Positions 8,645 through 18,223 of a stretch of 64,000 nt of DNA are shown here, in pieces. Numbering within the stretch: the first letter of the stretch is position 1; each line of letters begins with the position of its first letter. The notes under the pieces are model-generated. The model made no database searches. It saw only the letters and a list, made by a program, of their open reading frames with translations, and was not told the origin of the DNA. A program made the position numbers and the translations under genes. Source of the DNA: Enterococcus sp. DIV2402. Lineage in GTDB: Bacteria; Bacillota; Bacilli; Lactobacillales; Enterococcaceae. The stretch covers positions 2,146,501 to 2,210,500 of the forward strand of contig NZ_CP147251.1 in assembly GCF_017426705.2 (NCBI RefSeq), written 5' to 3'.

Positions 8645-8687
8645 CAAAAAAACTCTGATACAGGCTACTTCATCTGTGTCAGAGTTT
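8645..8687 (-). terminator. Terminator of the LacI-family regulator gene
   Basis: Stem AAACTCTGACACAG / CTGTATCAGAGTTT (one mismatch, minus strand) followed by seven T. It separates the regulator transcript from the operon promoter downstream. Confidence 0.85.
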
Positions 8688-8700
8688 CCTTTATAATCTG

Positions 8701-9693
8701 CTACATTCTTCGGGTCGTGATACCTTCAAGGTAATCAACAGGTAAATATTGGGTCTGATAGACTTTCTTTTCCTTATTTTGTAAGATTAACTGTAAACTA
8801 TGAACACTTTGTTGGACAATCTCTGAAATCGGTTGACGAATGGATGAAACAAAGCGTTGTTGTTCAGGATACATCCGTCCTCCATCAAAACCAATAATTT
8901 GTATGTCCTTTGGTATTTCATACTTCGCACTTTCTAAAATATTTAAGCAAAAATCTGCGTATTGATCGGCAACTGCAAAAATACCGTCATAAGGAAAACC
9001 TTTCCGTGCTAAACCTCCAATATAGTCCGCTAGCTCTGGATAAAATTCTTCTTCATGTGTTCTTGAATCAAAAAGTGTGTACGATACACCTTCTTGTTCA
9101 CAATAATCAATAACCCCCGTTACTCGTTGCCCATAATTGACTTCTGTTTTATAAGTACTTCTCGTAATCACTAACAGATTTTTTGATCCCTTCTCCACTA
9201 ACTTTTGTGCAGCTAATTTACCACCACTATAATTATCAGCTGAGATACAAGGAATTGTTTCTGACAACCTTTTTTCAATCGAGACAATCGGTAATTCAGT
9301 CATTATATACGGTGCCAAATCACTATAAGAAATGGTGATAATTCCTGCCACTTTCTGTTCCTTCGCCATTTGAATATACTCTAGTTCTTCTTTAATTTCA
9401 TTGTTGGAATTGCACAGCAACATCTTGAAATTTTCTTCTCGTAACGCTTGCTGCATCTTATGTGTTAATTCCGCAAAGAAAGGGGTTCGTGTCGACGGAA
9501 TAATAAAAACAACTAAATTCGAACGATTCATTTTCAATTCTCTTGCCATTATATTGGGGATATAATTCAATTGCTCAATAGCCGATTGAATTTTTTTTTG
9601 AGAGCTTTCTTTTACCTTCACTCCATTAACATAGTTCGAGACTGTTCCTCGTGAAACTCCTGCTAATTTCGCTACATCATTCATTGTCGGCAT
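8701..9693 (-). CDS. LacI-family transcriptional regulator of the glucosidase PTS operon
   Basis: About 330 residues. The LacI helix-turn-helix is at the N-terminus (MNDVAKLAGVSRGTVSNYVNG), with the hinge helix near residue 50 (YIPNIMARELK). The periplasmic-binding-like effector domain fills the rest (VVFIIPSTRTPFFAEL, IIGFDGG). The start is ATG 9693 or GTG 9696; both are near AGGAG. It lies directly upstream of the IIAB gene with two identical palindromes in between, so local repression is a strong inference. The effector is probably the imported sugar or its phosphate. Confidence 0.9.
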   Translation of the reverse strand: MPTMNDVAKLAGVSRGTVSNYVNGVKVKESSQKKIQSAIEQLNYIPNIMARELKMNRSNLVVFIIPSTRTPFFAELTHKMQQALREENFKMLLCNSNNEIKEELEYIQMAKEQKVAGIITISYSDLAPYIMTELPIVSIEKRLSETIPCISADNYSGGKLAAQKLVEKGSKNLLVITRSTYKTEVNYGQRVTGVIDYCEQEGVSYTLFDSRTHEEEFYPELADYIGGLARKGFPYDGIFAVADQYADFCLNILESAKYEIPKDIQIIGFDGGRMYPEQQRFVSSIRQPISEIVQQSVHSLQLILQNKEKKVYQTQYLPVDYLEGITTRRM

Positions 9694-9868
9694 CACATTT
9701 CTCTCCTCTGCTCCATATTCTTCTTATTATCATACAACAAGCTATTCGTTCTTTCTAGAAAAAAGTCATTCTACTATTGTGCTCACTAACAGACGCATTT
9801 TTAGTAAAGTAAAAAAGACATAGTGTAACCTTTAATTAAAACATTTCAGTAATATCTTACTTTTAAAT

Positions 9869-10192
9869 TTATTTGATCCATCTTTCGTGCAAATGGATAT
9901 ATATCAATATACTTATTCCCAGGACTATCGCTTGTAATAATGAGTCTTGCCCATTTAATAAAAATCCATAAATAATAAGTGATGTAGCTCATGGTACCTG
10001 AACTGCGGTATATAACGAAACAATTTCTGTATACAATGCAGAATAAGTCAATAAACTTGAAACAAAGGGGGGGAAAATAAACGAAATAGCCATAACAGGA
10101 TTCCTTACAATTGGCGTTGCAAAAATAACTGGCTCATTGATACCAAAAATCGTAAGCACTAATGATAGTCTTCCTAACTGATAGAATCCATA
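9869..10192 (-). pseudogene. Remnant of a lactose/cellobiose-family PTS IIC gene (C-terminal part)
   Basis: Translating the minus strand gives GFYQLGRLSLVLTIFGINEP, then VIFATPIVRNPVMAISFIFP and a further membrane segment, the conserved C-terminal region of LacE/CelB-type IIC proteins. The frame is broken by a stop codon TGA at 9991-9989, where the family usually has tryptophan in a QVPW context, and another stop lies just upstream at 10195-10193. No start codon or N-terminal half is left. It is a clear relic of a lost sugar transporter. Confidence 0.78.
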
Positions 10193-10551
10193 TCAATTGT
10201 TATCCATAGTAATTAAGTATTAATTTAAGTTATCAGATGAAGCATTCGTTTCTGTAATTTTTTTAGTTCTCAAATCTAAGACTTAGCTGATGAGGATGTA
10301 GACATCCATAAAATTATTTCTTATACTTTTTGATTGAAATTCAATTTTAAATATTTTAAGAAGGTACTCCAAAACCCATTAAAACAATCGTATAGTCAAA
10401 CACATTATTTGAAATTCCAATGCTGTCTACACAATCTTTTTCAATTTAGTTAACGTGCTTTCATATCCCAAACTAATTACAATCAATAGTTGCCGAATAT
10501 ATTGATTACCAATAAATTACAATCATTTGATAAAACCAATCAAAAAAAACC
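10193..10551. other. Intergenic stretch without a recognisable gene
   Basis: About 360 AT-rich bases between the IIC relic and the terminator of the ABC operon. All frames are short and interrupted, and I found no clear promoter or repeat. It may hold further decayed parts of the same lost PTS locus, but nothing is recognisable. Confidence 0.6.
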
Positions 10552-10594
10552 AAAAAGTGGTTCCCTTAACAAGTGTTAAGAGAGCCACTTTTTG
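10552..10594. terminator. Bidirectional terminator after the ABC permease gene
   Basis: Stem AAAAAGTGGTTCCCTTAACA / TGTTAAGAGAGCCACTTTTT with two mismatches and a 2-base loop. The A and T runs at both ends make it work in either direction. Confidence 0.85.
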
Positions 10595-10641
10595 TCTAGT
10601 TTTAGTACACATCTATGGAATCTACTCAGATAAATAGTTGT

Positions 10642-13600
10642 TTAATCTACAGATTTTAAGGCTTCCAACATGTCTACTTTTTTCAACCGACTATTAATGA
10701 CAAATGCCAATATGGTTGTGACCACTGCGATAATCAGCGCTGGAACAATAAAGCTGATTGCCGCTAATGAAGGGTTAAACATCACGTCATCTGGTGGAAC
10801 GACCGTAATAATATACTGATGCAACAGTCTTCCGATTCCAAATCCTGTGATAATACCCAAGATTGTTAATAAGATCGTCTCACGATAAATATAAAGCGTG
10901 ACTTCTTTTTCGTAAAATCCGAGTACTTTAATTGTTGAAAGTTCACGCATTCGTTCTGAAACATTGATATTCGTCAAATTGTACAAAATAACCACGCCTA
11001 ACAATGCTGCAATAAGAATTAAGACAGTCATGATCTTATCTAGTGAGTGCACAATGGTTTCAATTTGGTTGGTCAGTGTTGTATTTTGAACAACACCGGT
11101 TACCCCATCTAAAGTAATAAACTTAGAAGATTGTTCTTTCGTATTTTCAGTGGAATTGTCTTTTAGGTTTACAAGATAGGCATTTGTTTCGAATGGTGTT
11201 CCAAAAATGGATTCGTAACTTTCTTTATTTGCAAAAGCAAAGTGTCCCATATAAATTTCCGCAATTCCAGTGACTTTCATTTCTCTTTCGGTGTTGGTGC
11301 TGTCTTCTAATGCTACAGTATCTCCAACTTTTAAATCTAGAAGTGTTGCTAAACGTTCAGAGATAATTACGCCATCGTCTGGCAATGACAAGGAATCCTT
11401 GCTTTTTCTATTTATTAGGTTGATATAATCTGAAAAATTTTCGTCTTCTTCTGGAACAATTAATTTTATCTCTTGTGTATCTTTATTTGCTCCTGCAACT
11501 TTTGTTAACTCTTCGTAGTGAATGGCTTCATTTTGAGCTACTTCATCAGAGTGCAGCATATCGTTGATTTTTTGTTCTTGCTCATCTGAAACATAATCAT
11601 TTTGGGCAACAATCATATTATAGTGAATCAAGTCACCAAATTGTCGCTCGTTAATGCCACCAATAGAATGCTGTACGCTAAATCCAGCAAATAAGAGTGC
11701 CACTGCGCCAGCAACACCAAAAATGGTCATCATCATTCTTTGTTTATAACGGAAAATGTTTCTCGCCGTCACTTTATGAGTGAAACTCATTTGACTCCAA
11801 ATAGGCTTGATTCGTTCTAATAGAATTCTTGAACCGGCTGTAGGTGGCTTCGGTAGCAAGAGTTGTGCAGGTTTTTCTTTTAACTCTTTGGAAGCCGCAA
11901 TAAACGCAGGAAGAACGGAACTCAATAGAGCAAGTAGGATAGCGACTAATGAAATGCCCCAGTAGAAATGTAATTCTATGTTTGGAACGGTAAATCCTGC
12001 ATGATAGGCATTATTTACAATTAGCGGCAAGAGTGTATGCCCTAAAATAATCCCTAAAATTGTTCCTGAAAGACTAGAAGTCATCCCATAAAACACAAAT
12101 TTCTTTAGAACATCTTTATTTTCGTACCCCAATGCTTTTAATGTTCCTGATTTGATTCTCTCTTCATCTACAAATCGAGCCATAGTAGTCAACGTAACCA
12201 ATGCCGCCACAAAATAAAGGAAAATAGGGAAAACATTGGCTAAGGAATCGACAATTTGAGAAACGCTACTATAAATTTTATAGCCTTCCCCACCTGGCAT
12301 TTCTCGACGGCTATTCAATGAATAGGTTGGTACGGACAAGTGATCAATCATTTCTTGGGCTTTATCAAGTTCTTCTTGTTTGTCTGCAATTTCTTTTTCT
12401 GCTTCTTCTTTTTTCGATAGAAACTCTTTGTTCTTTTCCTCGTATTCGTTTTGGTTTTCAGCGAGTGTTTGTTTAGCCTCTTCTATCTGTTGTTCTCCCG
12501 CACTTTTTTCTTCAGCAAGCGTGTTTTTGGCTGTTTCTAGCTCGTCTACTTTATTGGCTAACTCATTTTGTGCTTGCGCTAATCTAGAAGCAGTAGCTTG
12601 GTATTCTTCAGACTTACTATCTAAGGTAGATGCGCCTTCATACCATTCATTTAAACCTACATAATAGGCATTTAAATTTTGATTGTACGTTGCTACACCA
12701 GAATTGTATTGATTTAATCCGTTTTGATATTCTGTTTCTTTTTGGTTCAAGAGTACTTCTTTTTGAGCTAGTTCATTTTGTGCTTGTTGCAATTGATTTT
12801 TTGAATTTGCAATCGTTTGTTTTTGTCTGTCTAGCTCTGCTTTTGCGTTTGAAAGCTCTGTAGAAGCGGCATTTAACTCATTTTGTGCACTGGCTAACTC
12901 TTGTTCAATCGGGTCTAGTTGGCTTTTTGCATTAGCTAATTCTGCTCTTTTACTCTCTACTTCATTTTGACCGGTTGCTATTTGGTCTAAACCTGGGTTG
13001 TATGTCGATTCGATAAATGTATTGTACTCATTTTGTAGCGTACTCAAGTCTTGATTGACACCTTCAAGTTTAGCCGATAGCTCAGCCGTTTCTTCTTCTG
13101 TTAGGTCAGGGTTTGTGAGTGCTTGTTCCACTTCACTTTTAGCAGCTGTTAAGCGTTGAATGTTTGCTTCATATTGCTGTTTTCCTGACTCTAATTCTTG
13201 GCGTTTTGAGTCTAAATTGGCTTGAGCTACTTCAACTTGCTCTACGCCTGCGTTGTATTCTTGTTGTTTTTGATTGAAACGATTACGTGCGGTTTCGTAT
13301 TCATTGTTTTTTGCATTGTATTCTTGTTGTTTTTCTGAGAAAACTTGTTCTGCTGCTGCAATTTGACTTTCTGCTATTGCAATCTTTGCTTGATTTTCAT
13401 TAGTTTTTCCGTAACCATTTGCAATTTGTTGGCGCCCAGTTGCTAATGAATTCGCTGCTGTCGTTAATTCCGCATCGGCATTATTCAATAATCCTCGTGC
13501 TTGCTCTAATTGGCTTTTGGCACTTTGTAGTTGATTCCATTTCTCATCTAATGTCGCTTGACCATTGTTTAATTGCTCTTTGGCTGCAGATAGTTGTTTT

Positions 13601-14592
13601 TCTCCGTCAGCAATGGTTACTTGTGCATCTGCAATTTGGTTTTCACCATCACTGATTTGTTGATTGGCATCCGCAACTTTAGAAGCTAATTCTTCTTGCG
13701 CTTCGTCAATTTGTTCGCCACCAGAGGCTAATTTTTCTTTCGCGGCTTCTAACTGTTTTTCAGTATCTTCTAATTGTTTTTTCGCATCATCAATTTGTTT
13801 TTGACCGTCATCAATTTGTTTTTGATATTCTTCTTTAATCGTTGTTAAACGGATATCCGGTTGATCTTTTAGCAGTTCATCCAAATTATCTTTATGTGTT
13901 TGCAGTAAATCTGTATATTGATCAGAATAAGGATCTACATTGTTTAAGTCCTCAAATGTTACACGAGCTAACATATAGATTTCAGAGTCAAAAGCACTTT
14001 CAGGAACCACGGCGTAACCTTCTAATGATCCTGTTCCTGCTGTTGAGACCCCTTGGTTAATACTGGATAGAATTTCACCTGAGTAGACAAATCCAACGAT
14101 TTCAAATTTATGTCTTTTTAAAATAGTTTCTCCTGAGATGTCTTCATCTTCTGTAAATTCAATGGTATCCCCAATTTTGTATTGATCTACATATTTGTTA
14201 TCAAGAGCGATTTCCTCTGCCTTTTCAGGTAGTTTTCCTTCTATAATTTGATAATCAGAAATTTGTTCGCCTTTAGAAAACACTCTAATACTCAAATTGG
14301 TCTCTTTAATGACCATGTCTTTTAAATATCCATACTCTACAGAATCGATGCCGGTTGCCTGATTAATTACCTCAACATCATTGTCATCAATTCCCAATGT
14401 TCCTATAATCGTTAAATCGGATACATTCAATTCATCAAAATAATTTTCCCCAGTAGCACGCATATTCGGTCCAGTCACTTTCAATCCGACAAGTGCAAAG
14501 GAACCAATCAGCATTAATCCCATAATAGAGAAGAAGCGTCCTTTTGATTTAGAAATTGATTTGAAAATATCTTTCCATAACATTTTTTTCAC
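10642..14592 (-). CDS. Very large FtsX-type ABC transporter permease with extracellular coiled coil
   Basis: About 1,316 residues. One membrane helix near the N-terminus (FSIMGLMLIGSFALVGLKV) is followed by a MacB-like periplasmic-core region. Then comes a very long heptad-rich segment from about residue 250 to 760, full of Gln, Ala, Glu and Asn. Two FtsX domains with three to four helices each follow (near 785-900 and 1185-1310), both with the motif K-LGY/F. The start is uncertain: GTG 14592 has AGGTG six bases upstream, GTG 14601 and ATG 14583 are alternatives. It adjoins the ATPase gene and would form the membrane half of that transporter. The substrate is unknown; export or envelope stress roles are known for relatives. 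Confidence 0.88.
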   Translation of the reverse strand: MKKMLWKDIFKSISKSKGRFFSIMGLMLIGSFALVGLKVTGPNMRATGENYFDELNVSDLTIIGTLGIDDNDVEVINQATGIDSVEYGYLKDMVIKETNLSIRVFSKGEQISDYQIIEGKLPEKAEEIALDNKYVDQYKIGDTIEFTEDEDISGETILKRHKFEIVGFVYSGEILSSINQGVSTAGTGSLEGYAVVPESAFDSEIYMLARVTFEDLNNVDPYSDQYTDLLQTHKDNLDELLKDQPDIRLTTIKEEYQKQIDDGQKQIDDAKKQLEDTEKQLEAAKEKLASGGEQIDEAQEELASKVADANQQISDGENQIADAQVTIADGEKQLSAAKEQLNNGQATLDEKWNQLQSAKSQLEQARGLLNNADAELTTAANSLATGRQQIANGYGKTNENQAKIAIAESQIAAAEQVFSEKQQEYNAKNNEYETARNRFNQKQQEYNAGVEQVEVAQANLDSKRQELESGKQQYEANIQRLTAAKSEVEQALTNPDLTEEETAELSAKLEGVNQDLSTLQNEYNTFIESTYNPGLDQIATGQNEVESKRAELANAKSQLDPIEQELASAQNELNAASTELSNAKAELDRQKQTIANSKNQLQQAQNELAQKEVLLNQKETEYQNGLNQYNSGVATYNQNLNAYYVGLNEWYEGASTLDSKSEEYQATASRLAQAQNELANKVDELETAKNTLAEEKSAGEQQIEEAKQTLAENQNEYEEKNKEFLSKKEEAEKEIADKQEELDKAQEMIDHLSVPTYSLNSRREMPGGEGYKIYSSVSQIVDSLANVFPIFLYFVAALVTLTTMARFVDEERIKSGTLKALGYENKDVLKKFVFYGMTSSLSGTILGIILGHTLLPLIVNNAYHAGFTVPNIELHFYWGISLVAILLALLSSVLPAFIAASKELKEKPAQLLLPKPPTAGSRILLERIKPIWSQMSFTHKVTARNIFRYKQRMMMTIFGVAGAVALLFAGFSVQHSIGGINERQFGDLIHYNMIVAQNDYVSDEQEQKINDMLHSDEVAQNEAIHYEELTKVAGANKDTQEIKLIVPEEDENFSDYINLINRKSKDSLSLPDDGVIISERLATLLDLKVGDTVALEDSTNTEREMKVTGIAEIYMGHFAFANKESYESIFGTPFETNAYLVNLKDNSTENTKEQSSKFITLDGVTGVVQNTTLTNQIETIVHSLDKIMTVLILIAALLGVVILYNLTNINVSERMRELSTIKVLGFYEKEVTLYIYRETILLTILGIITGFGIGRLLHQYIITVVPPDDVMFNPSLAAISFIVPALIIAVVTTILAFVINSRLKKVDMLEALKSVD

Positions 14593-14601
14593 TTTACTCA
14601 C

Positions 14602-15303
14602 CTACCATTCAAGATCTGAAATTTTACTTGGTGAAGGATTGATGTCCACACTTTGAACCGTTGCATCTCTCATTCGAACCACACGATCTGCAATAGGAGC
14701 AATGGCACCGTTATGTGTAACAATAATTACCGTTGCACCTTTGACTCTACTCATGTCTTGCAAAATTTGTAGTACTTGCTTCCCTGTTTGGTAATCAAGT
14801 GCGCCTGTAGGTTCGTCACAAAGTAAAATTTTTGGATTTTTTGCTACAGCTCTAGCAATCGCAACCCTTTGTTGTTCCCCGCCAGATAATTGAGCTGGGA
14901 AGTTATCTATTCGTTCGCCTAGTCCAACTTCCTTTAATACTTCTACTGGATCAGAAGCTTCTTTCACAATCTCTGAGGCTAATTCAACATTTTCTTTGGA
15001 TGTTAAATTGGGTACTAAATTATAGAATTGGAATACAAATCCAACGTCTTCACGACGATATTTTGTTAATTGTTTTGAATTGTAATCAGAAATATCATTT
15101 CCATCGATAATAATTTGTCCTTCATCATTTGTATCCATGCCACCTAATATATTTAACATGGTTGATTTACCAGCACCAGAAGCACCTAGAATGATGACTA
15201 ACTCACCTTTTTCTACTTCAAATGACACATTATTGTTCGCTACAATTTCTGTATTTCCCATGTGATAACGTTTATAGCTGTTAATAACTTCGATATAACT
15301 CAT
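14602..15303 (-). CDS. ABC transporter ATP-binding protein (MacB/LolD type)
   Basis: Cytoplasmic ATPase of 233 residues. The Walker A motif [10 protein letters not shown]-loop FQFYNLVP, signature [14 protein letters not shown], Walker [13 protein letters not shown] and the switch His in VTHN are all visible, so it should be active. The subfamily typically partners FtsX-like permeases, and the next gene encodes one directly after the stop codon. The pair is divergent from a TetR regulator with an inverted repeat between them. Confidence 0.94.
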   Translation of the reverse strand: MSYIEVINSYKRYHMGNTEIVANNNVSFEVEKGELVIILGASGAGKSTMLNILGGMDTNDEGQIIIDGNDISDYNSKQLTKYRREDVGFVFQFYNLVPNLTSKENVELASEIVKEASDPVEVLKEVGLGERIDNFPAQLSGGEQQRVAIARAVAKNPKILLCDEPTGALDYQTGKQVLQILQDMSRVKGATVIIVTHNGAIAPIADRVVRMRDATVQSVDINPSPSKISDLEW

Positions 15304-15381
15304 AATCCTCTTCCTTCCTTTAAATGAACAACGTGTTGATTTAAACTCATGGCTAGTATATAATTAACCCCAAGCAATGGC

Positions 15382-15410
15382 AATAAACACTTTTTACAAA
15401 TGTGTTTATT
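15382..15410. promoter_or_regulatory. Probable TetR operator
   Basis: Perfect 9-base arms AATAAACAC and GTGTTTATT around an 11-base spacer, in the gap between the divergent ABC operon and tetR-type gene. The site ends 21 bases before the regulator start and would allow autoregulation and control of the ABC genes. Confidence 0.68.
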
Positions 15411-15431
15411 TTACAAGAAAGGTGAGAAAAA

Positions 15432-16016
15432 ATGAGAAGAAATACACAAACAAAAGATAAAATAAAAGAAGCCTTTATCAACTTAATCAACGAAAAAGGA
15501 TTAGAAGGGATGACCGTTAGTGATATTGCTCGACAGTGTAATATTAATCGAGGAACCTTTTATCTTCATTATGTAGACAAATATGATTTGATGGAAAAAT
15601 TAGAAATGGAAGCAATTTATAATCTTAAACAAATTTTACTATTGGATAAAAATCCGAAAAATCTTGAAGATCCACTTCAACTCATTCCTTATGAATCCAT
15701 CCTTCAAGCCTTGATTTATGTGAAAAATGATTTTAGCTTAATTCAAGCGTTAGCAAGTGAAGGGGGAGATCCTCATTTTATGCAAATGGTTAAAGATATA
15801 CTTAATGAGTTGATTCATTCAAAATTAAATTTGTCAAAAAGTCTACAATTTTCAAAAAAAGAACTGCCTGATGATTATGCCAAAGAAATTTTATTATCTA
15901 GTATTGCTGGAATCATTCATTTATGGATAAAAAAAGGCGGGCTAGAAACGCCTGAAGAAATTGCAATGATGATTACAAAGGCAAAAAAAGTCTCTCCATA
16001 TGAATTACTATTATAA
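15432..16016 (+). CDS. TetR-family transcriptional regulator
   Basis: A 194-residue regulator. The helix-turn-helix covers residues 8-55 (MTVSDIARQCNINRGTFYLHY), followed by an all-helical ligand domain of the TetR_C type found in dihydroxyacetone-kinase-like or efflux regulators. The ribosome site AAAGGTGAG precedes ATG 15432. It is divergent from the large ABC transporter and probably represses it. The ligand is unknown. Confidence 0.9.
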   Translation: MRRNTQTKDKIKEAFINLINEKGLEGMTVSDIARQCNINRGTFYLHYVDKYDLMEKLEMEAIYNLKQILLLDKNPKNLEDPLQLIPYESILQALIYVKNDFSLIQALASEGGDPHFMQMVKDILNELIHSKLNLSKSLQFSKKELPDDYAKEILLSSIAGIIHLWIKKGGLETPEEIAMMITKAKKVSPYELLL

Positions 16017-16100
16017 AAGTTATACAGGAACTGAAACAGCAATCGCGGTAGACAAAGAAAGAACATTTACGAGAAATGACTCTTTTCATTAATAAAGCGC

Positions 16101-16139
16101 AAAAAAAGCACTTATAGTACAATCAATAAGAGCTTTTTT
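16101..16139 (+). terminator. Terminator after the TetR gene
   Basis: AAAAAAGCACTTAT pairs with ATAAGAGCTTTTTT (one mismatch), ending in six T. It lies 84 bases after the TetR stop codon. Confidence 0.7.
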
Positions 16140-16433
16140 CGTTAGCATAACAACAATTAATATTTTAAGAATTATTTTCTTAAAATCCCAATGCACCTTA
16201 ACAATCCCACGAAAAATATCAAAATCAATTTTAGTGGGAATACTCGGTGGAACCATCACCTGCTGTAAAAGAATCCTTTATCAAACAGGGTTTTCAATAA
16301 ATCCATTTTTTCCATCAAAATCATTGGTAGACTTTTTTAATTGGGGATTCATTCCCAAAAGTTATAAATGAAGAAAAAATACCTGAACTTAAGTTGCCTG
16401 CGAACTTATTTTTAAATCAAGAAGTTCAACAAA
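16140..16433 (+). other. Gene-free stretch with a possible decayed reading frame
   Basis: In one plus-strand frame, protein-like stretches such as VEPSPAVKESFIKQGFQ and, further on, FLIGDSFPKVINEEKIPELK are separated by several stop codons. This looks like an inactivated coding region, but I do not recognise the family. I see no other gene or repeat here. Confidence 0.3.
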
Positions 16434-16469
16434 TAAAAAAACAAGCATCTGCCAAAGCAGTCTACTTGT
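16434..16469 (-). terminator. Terminator of the MFS transporter gene
   Basis: On the minus strand an interrupted stem ACAAG..CTGC / GCAG..CTTGT with loop TTTG is followed by seven T. It lies 50 bases after the MFS stop codon. Confidence 0.75.
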
Positions 16470-16518
16470 CTATTTTATCTTTTATATTACAAATATCGTG
16501 AAAAAGATTGCTCTTATG

Positions 16519-17760
16519 CTATACTTTTTCCAGGTTTTCAGTTGGAAAGAACTTATTAATCAAATAAAAACATAAGGTGCCAACTAAAATAATACAGATA
16601 GCTAGGTAAAAACCATAGACTTTTGAACCTGTTTTATCTGAAATAAAGCCTGTGACTGTAGGAACGAGAACTGAAGCGGTCATTCCAAAGAAATTGAACA
16701 CACCATAAGTTGTTGCGATATTTTTTCTTGGAGCAAATTGTCCTAACCAAGAAATAATAATTGGTTCGACTGCTAATTTTCCAAAAAAACCATACAAAAT
16801 AAAACCTATGATTAGTAATGTTTGTCTTCCCTCAGTTATTGGTGACAACGTGAATAATAAAATAGTTGCCGCCAAAAGCTCTAAAATAATAATAAATCGT
16901 TCTTTGTATTGCGGCATTTCATCTGCTAAACGACTAAAAATTAATGCTCCCGGAATTGCCACAAAAAAGACCATTGCTGAAATAATTCCTACAAAATTGT
17001 TGGGAACTCCACGTTCGGTTTCTAAAAAATTAGGTAACCATGTATCAATTAAATAATATGTATATAATGTTGAAAAATACAAGATATACGCTGCAACCAT
17101 TTGCGGCTTAAAAAATTCTTTAATGGATACTTTTTTTGACTGACCTTTTGAAATTGTTCTTTCTTTTATTTCTTCTGGTCGGATATATTTAGTAAAAATA
17201 ACTAGCATCACAATAATCAAAAACATCGGAAGTAAAAAAATAGCTTGCCATGGAATAATACGTCCACCTACTAAAATATTAGATGAAATCAAGCCTATTC
17301 CACACCCCAATGCTGTGCCACTATTCACAATAGCTGTTGCGATACTGCGTTTTTTTGGAGGAACAAATTCATTTGTTAAGGAATATGCAACACCATAATA
17401 GGTTCCACATCCCAGTCCAGATAACACACTTCCTAAATATACCACGGGTAGTGTTGTTGCTGTCGTTACAAGCAATGTACCAAAACCGAAAATAATAAAT
17501 CCTGGAATAAGAATCTTCTTTCGCCCTAATTTATCGACTAATATCCCTGATGGAATTTGCATACACGCATAACCTAAAAAATAATAACTAGAAATATAAC
17601 CAATTTGTGCATCGCTTGCTCCACCAAAAAATTCTTTAATGATTGGATAAATCGGAGGATATGCGTCTCGATAAATCCAGATAACTACCCAGCCAGCAGT
17701 CAAAATGAATAAAATTTGTTTCCAATAAGGAACTGTTTTTTTTAGTGCTTCTTTTTCCAA
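16519..17760 (-). CDS. MFS transporter
   Basis: About 413 residues with twelve predicted membrane helices. The MFS loop motif between helices 2 and 3 is visible as GILVDKLGRKKIL, and the second half carries FSRLADEMPQ. The start is most likely TTG 17760, since GGGGGG lies eight bases before it; ATG 17781 has no ribosome site. It is divergent from a PucR-type regulator, so transport of a nitrogenous or organic-acid compound is possible, but the substrate cannot be read. It is not part of the 2-oxo-acid dehydrogenase operon, which lies on the other side of the regulator. Confidence 0.85.
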   Translation of the reverse strand: MEKEALKKTVPYWKQILFILTAGWVVIWIYRDAYPPIYPIIKEFFGGASDAQIGYISSYYFLGYACMQIPSGILVDKLGRKKILIPGFIIFGFGTLLVTTATTLPVVYLGSVLSGLGCGTYYGVAYSLTNEFVPPKKRSIATAIVNSGTALGCGIGLISSNILVGGRIIPWQAIFLLPMFLIIVMLVIFTKYIRPEEIKERTISKGQSKKVSIKEFFKPQMVAAYILYFSTLYTYYLIDTWLPNFLETERGVPNNFVGIISAMVFFVAIPGALIFSRLADEMPQYKERFIIILELLAATILLFTLSPITEGRQTLLIIGFILYGFFGKLAVEPIIISWLGQFAPRKNIATTYGVFNFFGMTASVLVPTVTGFISDKTGSKVYGFYLAICIILVGTLCFYLINKFFPTENLEKV

Positions 17761-17839
17761 ATTACATCCCCCCATGAACATATTAGAAAATTTTTCTAAA
17801 AAACTCTCAGATTACCTAGAAACAATTGCCTATGAAAAA

Positions 17840-17868
17840 TTGTTCGAATAATTTCATGGTTGTTCAAA
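17840..17868. promoter_or_regulatory. Direct repeat TTGTTC(G/A)AA in the MFS/PucR intergenic region
   Basis: TTGTTCGAA (17840) and TTGTTCAAA (17860) are spaced exactly 20 bases apart, about two helical turns. An inverted half-site TTGAACAA lies at 18031-18038. They are candidate binding sites of the PucR-type regulator in the 460-base gap 17761-18223, which otherwise holds only AT-rich sequence. Confidence 0.45.
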
Positions 17869-18223
17869 CAGTTTAAACTTGTCATTTGAAATTTGATAAG
17901 CTTCTAACAAATAATTCTTCCTCCTTTACATTCTTTTACTCTTCTTTCAAATTTCTATTTAATTGTAATCGCATCGGATATTTCAATCATTAATCAAATG
18001 AAACATATTTTATTTATTAATTTGTCCGTTTTGAACAAAGGTATTTTTTATAAATTTATGAAAAATCGTCCATCATCATCGAATATTTGCTTTTCTAATG
18101 AGAAAGTTTCCCTTATTTACAGATGTTTATCTTTATTGAATCATTATTTTAATTATGCTAAGATTTAAACAAAAAATATTTTGATATTAAGTCTTGTTGA
18201 CTTTGTATAATGGAGGGTTTTCC

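Noticed and set aside
12380..13655. Several plus-strand open frames opposite the coiled-coil region
   Set aside because: They mirror the repetitive Gln/Ala/Glu codons of the large permease and lack ribosome sites.
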